DNA from: JBEKLJ01 sp050010255
GTDB lineage: Bacteria > Acidobacteriota > Terriglobia > Bryobacterales > Bryobacteraceae
DNA length: 6,155 nucleotides
Reading direction: 5' to 3'
Assembly: GCA_050010255.1 (NCBI GenBank)
Contig: JBEKLJ010000204.1
Span: forward strand, 1 to 6,155
Shown: one piece after another, positions 1 to 6,155 of the stretch
Position numbering within the stretch: position 1 is the stretch's first letter
Layout: each line of letters begins with the position of its first letter
The notes under the pieces: model-generated
Database searches by the model: none
What the model was told of the DNA's origin: nothing
What the model saw: the letters and a program-made list of their open reading frames with translations, nothing else
Position numbers and translations under genes: made by a program

Positions 1-69
1 TCATACTTCGCCAGGGGAGCAAGCCCCCTGAGACCCCCGGCTGCCTCCCGCTTGCGTCGGCACCCTGCC

Positions 70-113
70 TGTCAAGGATGTCATGGAACAATGTGTCAAG
101 GATGTCATGGAAC
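70..113. repeat. 20-bp direct repeat, two copies with 24-bp period
   Basis: The sequence TGTCAAGGATGTCATGGAAC occurs exactly at 70-89 and again at 94-113, separated by AATG. The second copy runs into an 8-bp inverted repeat, GTGTCAAG (93-100) against CTTGACAC (113-120). Tandem copies beginning with TGT resemble the multiple terminal repeats that IS21-family elements carry as transposase binding sites. No transposase gene is visible in the window, so a solo end, a remnant, or an element extending left beyond position 1 are all possible. A regulatory protein binding site is the alternative reading. The repeat itself is certain; its origin is not. Confidence 0.85.
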
Positions 114-132
114 TTGACACTTTAGCCTGCAG

Positions 133-150
133 CGTCGGCTTCAGCCGACG
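133..150. other. Perfect hairpin between the repeat and recN
   Basis: CGTCGGCT (133-140) and AGCCGACG (143-150) are perfect inverted complements separated by two bases; in practice this is a 7-bp stem with a 4-nt loop. It lies about 95 bp past the recN stop and could end or stabilise the recN transcript. No T-run follows on either strand, so it is not a standard intrinsic terminator. Confidence 0.4.
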
Positions 151-244
151 TCTCGCGCGCGCCACCGCGCGCCGCTCTCACCCACAACTACTCCGCTCCG
201 TTACGGTCGCGGCGCGGTTCCGGATGCGCGTCGTAACAGCGCCG

Positions 245-1930
245 CTATTCTTCCGCGCCGGTCTTGATCAACTGTTCGGCGTGCTTGAGCGCCTCGCGCG
301 TGAGGCGCTCGCCCGAGAGCATGCGGCCGATCTCGCGCGTCCGCGCCTCCCCCTTCAGCTCCTCGATGGTGGCGACGGTGCGCCCGCCCGATTCCTTCTT
401 CTCGACGTAGAAATGATGGTCGGCGAAGCCGGCGATCTGCGGCAGGTGGGTGACGCAGAGCACTTGGTGCGACGCGCCGAGCTGCCTGAGCCGCCGGCCG
501 ACGGTTTCGGCGGCGCGCCCGCCGATGCCGGCGTCCACCTCGTCGAAGACGAGCGTGCGCGGCGCGGCCGAAGCGCGGCGCCCGGTGGAGGCGGCGATGC
601 ACGTCTTGAGCGCCAGGGCGATGCGCGAGATCTCGCCGCCCGAGGCGACCTTCTCGAGCGGGCGTAACTCCTCGCCGACGTTCGGCGAGACCAGGAACTG
701 GGCGGCGTCGATGCCGCTCTCCGACCACGCCGCGCTGGCGAGCACGGCCTCAAACTTCGTCCGCTCCATGGCCAGCGAGGCCAGCTCGGTCTCGACCCGC
801 TTCTCCAGGCGGCGTCCGGCCTCCTTGCGCCGGGCCGAGAGGCTGGCCGCGGCCTTCTCGAACTCGGCGGCCAGGCGCTGGCGCTCCTTCTCCAGTGCGG
901 CCTTGCGCTCGCCCGCGGTTTCGACGGACTCAATGTGCCGGCGTACCTCCTCCCAAAACGCGAGGATTCCCTCGGTGGTCGCGCCGTACTTGCGCTTGAG
1001 CCGGTCCAGCGCGGCCAGGCGGGACTCGACCTCCTCCAGGCGCGCCGGGTCGGCTTCCAGGTGGGAGAGGTAATCGCGAACGGCGTAGGCCGCCTCCTCG
1101 ACGGCCAGGATGGAGGGAGTCAGCGTCTCGCGCGCGGCTTCCAGGCGCGGGTCGATGCGGCAGAGCTCGTCCAGGCGGCGCGAGGCCGCGCGGAGCTGGG
1201 TCAGCGCGGATTCGGGCGCATCGTAGAGCGCGCCGTAGACGGCGGCCGCCGTCTCCTGCAGGCGCGCCGTGTTCTGGAGCACGCGCCGCTCCTGCTCGAG
1301 CGCGGCGTCCTCGCCCGGCTTCGGCGCCACGGTTTCGATTTCCTGGCGCTGGAACTGCCACAGGTCGAGAAGGCGCAGCTTTTCCTGCTCGCTGCGCTCA
1401 AGCTCCTCCAACTCGCCCGACACCGCGCGCCATTGCCGGTAGTGCCCGGCGGTCTCGCTCGCCAGTTCGGTCATGCCGCCGAAGGTGTCGAGCATGTCGA
1501 GCTGGGCGCTGGTCGAGAACAGCAGTTGCTGATCGTGCTGGCCGTGGATATCGCCCAGGTAGGGCGCCATCTCGCGCAGCAGCCCGGCCGTGATGGGGCG
1601 GCTGCCGGCGAAGGCGCGGGATTTGCCTTCGGGGGAGATCTCGCGCTCCAGGAGCAGCTCGCCGTCTTCGGCCTCGATGCCGGCGGCGGCGAGCAGGCGG
1701 GCGAAGGCCCTGTCCGCGGGGATCTGGAAGAGACCCGAGATGCGGGCGCGCTCGGCCCCGGTACGAACCGAGTCCGGGGAGGCCCGCCCGCCGAACAGCA
1801 GCCCCAGCGCATCCACCACGATGGACTTGCCGCTGCCCGTCTCGCCAGTGAGCAGGTTCAGACCCTCCTGGAAACGGACCCTCAACCGCTCGATGACGGC
1901 GTAGTTCTCGACCATCAGCTCAAGCAGCAT
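245..1930 (-). CDS. recN: DNA repair protein RecN (SMC-like ATPase)
   Basis: RecN is a cytoplasmic SMC-family ATPase recruited to DNA double-strand breaks during recombinational repair; it holds DNA ends together and assists RecA. The 561 residues match the family length (E. coli about 553). The N-terminal half of the ABC head has the typical opening (MLLELMVENYAVIE) and a Walker A motif GETGSGKS at residues 29-36, followed by DALGLLFGGRA and the conserved IHGQHDQQLL segment. Residues of about 150-380 are rich in Glu, Arg, Leu and Ala and form the short coiled-coil arms. The C-terminal head has the ABC signature ASGGEISR (Ser430-Gly431-Gly432), Walker B LVFDEVDAGIGG (Asp463, Glu464) and the switch His495 in VTHLPQ. 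All ATPase motifs are intact, so it should be functional. The ATG at 1928-1930 aligns with the family N-terminus. It has no Shine-Dalgarno sequence but a TATAAT 8 nt upstream. It is divergent from the zinc-ribbon gene. No LexA box was recognised. Confidence 0.97.
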   Translation of the reverse strand: MLLELMVENYAVIERLRVRFQEGLNLLTGETGSGKSIVVDALGLLFGGRASPDSVRTGAERARISGLFQIPADRAFARLLAAAGIEAEDGELLLEREISPEGKSRAFAGSRPITAGLLREMAPYLGDIHGQHDQQLLFSTSAQLDMLDTFGGMTELASETAGHYRQWRAVSGELEELERSEQEKLRLLDLWQFQRQEIETVAPKPGEDAALEQERRVLQNTARLQETAAAVYGALYDAPESALTQLRAASRRLDELCRIDPRLEAARETLTPSILAVEEAAYAVRDYLSHLEADPARLEEVESRLAALDRLKRKYGATTEGILAFWEEVRRHIESVETAGERKAALEKERQRLAAEFEKAAASLSARRKEAGRRLEKRVETELASLAMERTKFEAVLASAAWSESGIDAAQFLVSPNVGEELRPLEKVASGGEISRIALALKTCIAASTGRRASAAPRTLVFDEVDAGIGGRAAETVGRRLRQLGASHQVLCVTHLPQIAGFADHHFYVEKKESGGRTVATIEELKGEARTREIGRMLSGERLTREALKHAEQLIKTGAEE

Positions 1931-1938
1931 CGCCAGTG

Positions 1939-1944
1939 ATTATA
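1939..1944 (-). promoter_or_regulatory. -10 box of recN promoter (TATAAT)
   Basis: On the minus strand a perfect TATAAT ends 8 nt before the recN ATG. Transcription would be expected to begin about 7 nt past the hexamer, leaving a leader of only one to three bases, so the mRNA may be effectively leaderless. No good -35 is visible at 16-18 bp spacing. The element overlaps the upstream region of the divergent zinc-ribbon gene. Confidence 0.5.
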
Positions 1945-1964
1945 AACCCGGGCGGGGTTGGAGT

Positions 1965-1970
1965 TAGAAT
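1965..1970 (+). promoter_or_regulatory. Possible -10 box of the zinc-ribbon gene (TAGAAT)
   Basis: TAGAAT lies 15 nt before the ATG at 1986. It would give a leader of roughly 8-9 nt with no Shine-Dalgarno sequence. No clear -35 is seen. The only supports are position, sequence and the 55-bp divergent gap it must share with the recN promoter. The same TAGAATG string occurs before the ATPase gene at 5580-5586. Confidence 0.35.
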
Positions 1971-1985
1971 GGCTCGGACAACACC

Positions 1986-2477
1986 ATGAACTGCCCCAAC
2001 TGCGGCGCGGCCATGCGGCTGGACATCGGCAAAGAGTGCCTGGCCTGCGACTACTGCGGCAGCCTCCACTTTCCCGAGCCGGAGGTGGACGGCGTATGCG
2101 TGCTGGACGGTAAATCGGAGCTCAAGTGCCCAATCTGCGCGATTCCTCTGGCCGAAGCCATGCTCAGCGGCCGGCCGCTGCTCTACTGCGAGCGGTGCCG
2201 GGGCGTGCTGGTCACGATGGAGATCTTTGTCGAGATCATCATCATCCTGCGGGCCCGCCGCACGCAACCGCCAGAGTCGCCGCACGGCTTCGACAAAAGG
2301 GACCTAAAGCGAGTCGTCGTCTGCCCGCAATGCGGGGAACGCATGGACACGCACCCCTATGCGGGGCCGGGCCGGGTCGCGATCGATTCCTGCTCAAACT
2401 GCCATCTGAACTGGCTCGACCACAGCGAGCTGCACCAGATCATTGCCGCGCCCGAGTGGCATAACGAAGACGATTAG
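1986..2477 (+). CDS. Triple zinc-ribbon protein (zf-TFIIB-like), function unknown
   Basis: This encodes a 163-residue soluble protein dominated by three four-cysteine modules. Module 1 is Cys3/Cys6 with Cys21/Cys24 (Cys18 also nearby), module 2 is Cys48/Cys51 with Cys68/Cys71, and module 3 is Cys113/Cys116 with Cys136/Cys139. Modules 2 and 3 follow the zf-TFIIB pattern CPxC...CxxC; module 3 ends in the family's hydrophobic-Leu-Asp-x-x-Glu-Leu (NWLDHSELHQII). Each module should bind one zinc ion. A hydrophobic stretch at 80-88 (IFVEIIIIL) is too short and too charged around it for a confident membrane segment, and there is no signal peptide. The tail is acidic (HNEDD). Such proteins are common in bacteria but lack an assigned role; DNA, RNA or protein binding are all possible. 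The ATG at 1986 is chosen because it starts directly before the first CPNC motif; no ribosome binding site precedes it. The divergent recN gives no firm functional link. Confidence 0.85.
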   Translation: MNCPNCGAAMRLDIGKECLACDYCGSLHFPEPEVDGVCVLDGKSELKCPICAIPLAEAMLSGRPLLYCERCRGVLVTMEIFVEIIIILRARRTQPPESPHGFDKRDLKRVVVCPQCGERMDTHPYAGPGRVAIDSCSNCHLNWLDHSELHQIIAAPEWHNEDD

Positions 2478-2512
2478 TTGAGCCCCCTGCCGCCGCCCCC
2501 GTCAGCGTTCTT

Positions 2513-2553
2513 CTCCGGGCAGTAACGGCATTTCGCTGGCTGCCCGAGGCAGC
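2513..2553. other. Two mutually exclusive hairpins after the zinc-ribbon gene
   Basis: CGGGCAG (2516-2522) can pair with CTGCCCG (2540-2546) around a 17-nt loop, extended by CTC/GAG with one bulged base. Alternatively GCTGCC (2539-2544) can pair with GGCAGC (2548-2553) around a 3-nt loop. Both use the same central bases, so only one can form. They begin about 38 nt after the zinc-ribbon stop and may help end its transcript. No T-run follows, and they lie upstream of the predicted gltA start site. Confidence 0.35.
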
Positions 2554-2578
2554 GTAGATGCGTGATGACGGCGTGACC

Positions 2579-2608
2579 TTTACGGGAGGGGCCAACGGGG
2601 CTTATAAT
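2579..2608 (+). promoter_or_regulatory. Sigma70-type promoter of gltA
   Basis: TTTACG (2579-2584, four of six matches to the -35 consensus) is followed after 18 bp by a perfect TATAAT (2603-2608). This is the best promoter-like sequence in the window. Transcription should start near 2615, giving a leader of about 128 nt before the ATG at 2743. Two direct copies of GCGTGA (2560-2565 and 2571-2576), 11 bp apart, sit just upstream of the -35 and could be a regulator site. Confidence 0.65.
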
Positions 2609-2614
2609 ACCCGC

Positions 2615-2742
2615 TGCGCTCATGGATGCTTGCTGTAGTCAATGCTAACAGGTGCTGACCGGCTAGCCGCCGATCAGGGCTGATGCGCTCCTCGGCGGGC
2701 GTGCGTGGCGCGGCAGCACTGAGCCAGGGAAAAGGAGAGGCC
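2615..2742 (+). promoter_or_regulatory. Predicted gltA 5' leader with palindrome and strong RBS
   Basis: This is the predicted untranslated leader from the putative start site to the gltA ATG. It contains the 10-bp perfect palindrome CGGCTAGCCG at 2660-2669, flanked by CTGA (2655-2658) and TCAG (2674-2677), so a hairpin is likely. The ribosome binding site AAAGGAGAGG at 2731-2740 ends 2 nt before the ATG, with the GGAG core about 6 nt from it. I recognise no known riboswitch family. Confidence 0.4.
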
Positions 2743-4035
<1,293 letters not shown>

Positions 4036-4039
4036 CGTC

Positions 4040-4054
4040 GCGGGCTAACCCCGC
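4040..4054. terminator. Small hairpin between convergent gltA and rhaB
   Basis: GCGGG (4040-4044) and CCCGC (4050-4054) can form a 5-bp GC stem with loop CTAAC. It lies just past the gltA stop and overlaps the rhaB stop, so it could act on both converging transcripts. The stem is short and no T-run follows, so the terminator call is weak. Confidence 0.25.
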
Positions 4055-5508
4055 AGCGCCTCAAACCGCGCGTAGGCCGCGTCCCAGTCGGCTTCGGGAC
4101 GCGCCTCGAAGGTGTCGAGCGGGAACGACTGCCGTATCAGGCGCCGCGCCTCGCCCAGCCCCGGCACGGCGCCGGAGCCGATCGCCTGGACCATGATATT
4201 GCCGATCGCCGTCGCCTCGGCCGGCCCGGCCAGCACGGTGCGCCCGGTCGCGTCGGCCACGAACTGGTTCAGCACCGTGTTCTTCGACCCGCCGCCCACG
4301 ATGTGGATGACGCCCAGCTTGCGGCCCAGGACGGCTTCAAGGCTCTCCAGCACCTGCCGGTAGCGCAGCGCCAGGCTTTCTAGGATCGCCCGGCAGAACT
4401 CGGCGGGCGTTTCCGGAGGCCGCTCGCCGTGCGCGCGGCAGTAATCGCCGATCTGGCGCGGCATGCCGCCGGGCTCCAGGAATGCGTCCGGGTCGAGGAT
4501 GGCCGTGAACGGCCTCGCCGCCGCCGCCATCTGCGCCAGCTCGGCGTAACTGTACTCTTTCCCCTCGAGCGCCCAGGCCCGCCGGCATTCCTGTAGCAGC
4601 CACAGCCCCGCGATGTTCTTCAGGAACCGGACCGAGCCTCCGAAGCCGATCTCGTTGGTGAAGTTCAATGCGAGCGAGCGCTCGTTGACCACCGGCTCGG
4701 CCAGCTCCACGCCCATCAACGACCAGGTGCCCGAGCTGATGTAGCACCAGCCCTCTCCCTCGGCCGGCACCGCCGCCACCGCCGCCGCCGTATCGTGCCC
4801 GCAGGTGGCGTAGACCGGCGCGCCGGCGAGGCCGGTCGCCTCCTCGACGTGCGCCAGCAGCGGGCCAAGCCGCGTGCCCGGCGGCACGATCTCGGGAAGG
4901 ATCTTCGCGGGCAGGCCCAGCTCTTCGAACAGCTCCGTGGCCCAGCGCTTCTCCACCGGGTTGTAGAACTGCGAGGTGCTGGCGATGCTCAGCTCCGCCA
5001 CCTGCTTGCCGGTCAGAAAGTAGCTGAGCAGGTCCGGCATGAACAGCAGCCGCTCGGCAACGTCGAGCGCCGGCGAGCCGGCCAGCTTCAGCGCATGGAG
5101 TTGGTAGAGCGAGTTCAACTGCATGAACTGGACGCCCGTGAGCGCGAACACGCGCTCGCGCGGCACCACCGCGAAGGTCCGCTCGAGCATCCCGTTGTTG
5201 CGCGAATCGCGGTAGTGGCGCGGGTTGTCCACCAGCGCCCCGTCGCGCCCCAGCAGGCCGAAATCCACGCCCCAGGTGTCGACGCCGATCCCCTCCGCCG
5301 CCAGCTTCCGCTCGCGCCCGGCGAGGCTCAGTCCGTGCTGGATTTCGTGGAACAGCCGGAGGGTGTCCCAATACAGGCCGGTCGGAAGCCGCACCGGCTG
5401 GTTCGGGAAGCGGTGCAGTTCCTCCAGGGCCAGGGCCCCATCCGTCACCGTCCCCAGCATCACGCGGCCGCTCTCGGCGCCGAGATCCACAGCGAGGTAG
5501 TTCTTCAT
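4045..5508 (-). CDS. rhaB: Rhamnulokinase (FGGY carbohydrate kinase)
   Basis: RhaB phosphorylates L-rhamnulose with ATP to L-rhamnulose 1-phosphate, the second cytoplasmic step of L-rhamnose breakdown after the isomerase. At 487 residues it matches E. coli RhaB (489). The N-terminal FGGY domain opens with the phosphate-binding DLGAESGR (Asp8-Arg15), then GVDTWGVDFGLL (75-86), HYRDSRNNGM (98-107) and VQFMQLNSLYQL (126-137), which are rhamnulokinase-like rather than generic kinase segments. The catalytic base is Asp239 in CGHDTAAAV. The C-terminal domain has SSGTWSLMG (258-266), LKNIAGLWLLQ (296-306) and the nucleotide-binding HIVGGGSKNTVLNQ (402-415). The ATG at 5506-5508 is the only possible start: the in-frame upstream codons lead to a TAG without another ATG, GTG or TTG. 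There is no usable Shine-Dalgarno sequence; TAGGAGG lies about 35 nt upstream, too far to serve. No isomerase, aldolase, transporter or regulator gene is in the window. Another FGGY sugar kinase is a less likely alternative. Confidence 0.95.
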   Translation of the reverse strand: MKNYLAVDLGAESGRVMLGTVTDGALALEELHRFPNQPVRLPTGLYWDTLRLFHEIQHGLSLAGRERKLAAEGIGVDTWGVDFGLLGRDGALVDNPRHYRDSRNNGMLERTFAVVPRERVFALTGVQFMQLNSLYQLHALKLAGSPALDVAERLLFMPDLLSYFLTGKQVAELSIASTSQFYNPVEKRWATELFEELGLPAKILPEIVPPGTRLGPLLAHVEEATGLAGAPVYATCGHDTAAAVAAVPAEGEGWCYISSGTWSLMGVELAEPVVNERSLALNFTNEIGFGGSVRFLKNIAGLWLLQECRRAWALEGKEYSYAELAQMAAAARPFTAILDPDAFLEPGGMPRQIGDYCRAHGERPPETPAEFCRAILESLALRYRQVLESLEAVLGRKLGVIHIVGGGSKNTVLNQFVADATGRTVLAGPAEATAIGNIMVQAIGSGAVPGLGEARRLIRQSFPLDTFEARPEADWDAAYARFEALRG

Positions 5509-5522
5509 GGCAGAAACGTGCC

Positions 5523-5528
5523 AGTATA
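5523..5528 (-). promoter_or_regulatory. Possible -10 box of rhaB (TATACT)
   Basis: On the minus strand TATACT ends 14 nt before the rhaB ATG, predicting a leader of about 8 nt. It is part of the 8-bp palindrome AGTATACT (5523-5530), which could also be a small operator. No convincing -35 is present at standard spacing. Confidence 0.35.
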
Positions 5529-5579
5529 CTACGCCGCCTGCCTCCTAGCATAAAAGTCGTTCTGCGCGACGCACCGCAC

Positions 5580-5585
5580 TAGAAT
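5580..5585 (+). promoter_or_regulatory. Possible -10 box of the metal ATPase gene (TAGAAT)
   Basis: TAGAAT ends 6 nt before the GTG at 5592, which is just where transcription would be expected to start. This fits a leaderless mRNA beginning at that GTG. No clear -35 is seen. The first three bases are also the in-frame TAG that bounds the reading frame upstream. Confidence 0.35.
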
Positions 5586-5591
5586 GTGATC

Positions 5592-6155
5592 GTGGAGCAA
5601 GCCGTTTGCGCGCAGTGCGGATCGCCGGTCTCGGGCGCTCCAACATTCGGCACGCCAGTGTACTGTTGTGCCGGATGCACGATCCTGGCGAGCGTGCTTG
5701 GGCACGGGGGCACGCTGGAACCGGGCTGGCGCGAGAACCGCAGCCTGATTCTGCGACTCGGGTTAGCCGCTTTCTTCGCGGCCATCACGATGGTGCTCAG
5801 CCTGTTCCTCTATTCGCTGGAAGCCGCCGGGGTGGAACATCCTCCCGTCGCCGTTCTTTCCTTCCTTCGCGCCTTGCTGGTTTGCTCGAGCGTGCCGGTT
5901 TTCGCGCTGCTTGCGCCTCCTTTCCTGACCGGGATGCTCGGCGAGCTGCGCCAGCGCCGCCTGGGTATGGACACGCTGGTTGCCGCTGGCGCCGGAGCGG
6001 CGTTCCTGTACTCGCTCGTCGAGGTCGCACGCGGCGGAGACGCGCTGTACTTCGACACCGCGACCATGGTTCTCCTCCTCGTCACCGCCGGCCGTCTGCT
6101 GGAAGCTGCGGCGCGGCTGAAACGTCGCCGCACCCTGCAACATCTCGCGGAGCTG
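5592..6155 (+). CDS. P1B-type heavy-metal ATPase, N-terminal part (CcoI/FixI-like)
   Basis: This is the first 188 codons of an integral membrane ATPase that moves transition metal ions (probably copper) across the inner membrane; the gene continues past the edge. The N-terminus holds Cys6-x2-Cys9-Gly-x-Pro and Cys25-Cys26-x2-Cys29 (YCCAGC), the cysteine module seen at the start of CcoI/FixI copper ATPases, which supply cbb3 oxidase assembly. Membrane segments follow at about 52-76, 86-115, 127-147 and 155-172. The linker MDTLVAAGAGAAFLYS and YFDTATMVLLLVTAGRLLEA are typical of P1B ATPases between the first helices. Only about 20 residues separate YCCAGC from the first helix, so the usual HMA domain (GMxCxxC) seems absent. 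An in-frame TAG at 5580 limits the start to GTG 5586 or GTG 5592; the latter is chosen because TAGAAT lies 6 nt before it. There is no Shine-Dalgarno sequence. The catalytic DKTGT and the CPC metal site lie beyond the window. Confidence 0.88.
   Translation, partial: MEQAVCAQCGSPVSGAPTFGTPVYCCAGCTILASVLGHGGTLEPGWRENRSLILRLGLAAFFAAITMVLSLFLYSLEAAGVEHPPVAVLSFLRALLVCSSVPVFALLAPPFLTGMLGELRQRRLGMDTLVAAGAGAAFLYSLVEVARGGDALYFDTATMVLLLVTAGRLLEAAARLKRRRTLQHLAEL

Larger units (their letters stand above)
1..244. other. Non-coding region downstream of recN, with repeats and hairpins
   Basis: No convincing gene lies here. The stretch contains a short inverted repeat (GCAAGC at 19-24 and GCTTGC at 50-55), the direct repeat at 70-113, a tight hairpin at 133-150 and a weak inverted repeat (GTTACG at 200-205, CGTAAC at 232-237). 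Frame 1 is open from the left edge to a TGA at 115-117. Frame 2 ends at a TGA at 29-31, so the tail of a gene entering from the left cannot be excluded, but the few codons carry no recognisable motif. The density of repeats suggests the edge of a mobile element or decayed DNA; this is inference. Confidence 0.5.

Noticed and set aside
70..113. Repeat pair as a minimal CRISPR array
   Set aside because: The spacer would be only 4 bp and there are just two repeats; no cas genes are present.
83..667. Plus-strand open frame beginning in the direct repeat and crossing the recN end
   Set aside because: It overlaps recN antisense for most of its length, has low-complexity composition and no ribosome binding site.
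935..1939. Long plus-strand open frame opposite recN (334 codons)
   Set aside because: It is a shadow of recN in high-GC DNA: low-complexity Arg/Gly/Ala/Leu-rich product, no motif, while the opposite strand carries every RecN motif.
2683..2742. Upstream in-frame ATG giving a 450-residue citrate synthase
   Set aside because: The added 20 residues do not match the family, and a strong Shine-Dalgarno sequence lies directly before the ATG at 2743.
4337..5551. Minus-strand open frame in another frame of rhaB, and the TAGGAGG upstream of it
   Set aside because: The product is Arg/Gly/Ala-rich low complexity in GC-rich DNA; the rhaB frame has the full FGGY motif set. The TAGGAGG is too far from the rhaB ATG and in the wrong place for any good start.
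5763..6143. Minus-strand open frames opposite the metal ATPase
   Set aside because: Shadows; the plus strand encodes clear P1B ATPase helices and cysteine motifs.

Overview
The window is GC-rich (roughly two thirds G+C by eye) bacterial chromosomal DNA with five protein-coding genes. Four are complete and one runs off the right edge. GC richness, single genes in alternating orientation, a stand-alone gltA, and a 20-bp repeat of a kind I loosely associate with Solibacter-like genomes make an acidobacterial (Bryobacterales/Solibacter-type) source plausible. That placement is inference; nothing here proves it.

Layout, left to right. Positions 1-244 are non-coding and hold a 20-bp direct repeat with an internal inverted repeat, possibly an insertion-sequence end, plus several hairpins. 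On the minus strand, 245-1930 is recN, an SMC-like double-strand-break repair ATPase. A 55-bp divergent gap follows, then a small plus-strand gene (1986-2477) for a protein with three tandem four-cysteine zinc ribbons of zf-TFIIB type. Next come a 265-bp intergenic region with hairpins and a good sigma70-type promoter, and gltA (2743-4035, type II citrate synthase). Convergent with it, 9 bp away, is rhaB (rhamnulokinase, 4045-5508, minus strand). Divergent from rhaB is the start of a P1B-type metal-transporting ATPase (5592 to the edge), with a CcoI/FixI-like cysteine-rich N-terminus but apparently no HMA domain.

The genes do not form one pathway: DNA repair, an uncharacterised zinc-ribbon protein, the TCA-cycle entry enzyme, rhamnose catabolism and metal export. 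No operon is visible; each gene seems to have its own promoter. The most coherent structural signal is in the gene starts. recN, the zinc-ribbon gene, rhaB and the ATPase gene all lack a usable Shine-Dalgarno sequence and have a -10-like hexamer 6-15 nt before the start codon, suggesting leaderless or nearly leaderless mRNAs. gltA instead has a strong SD and a predicted leader of about 128 nt. I found no CRISPR array, RNA gene, complete mobile element or clear new defence or biosynthetic system.
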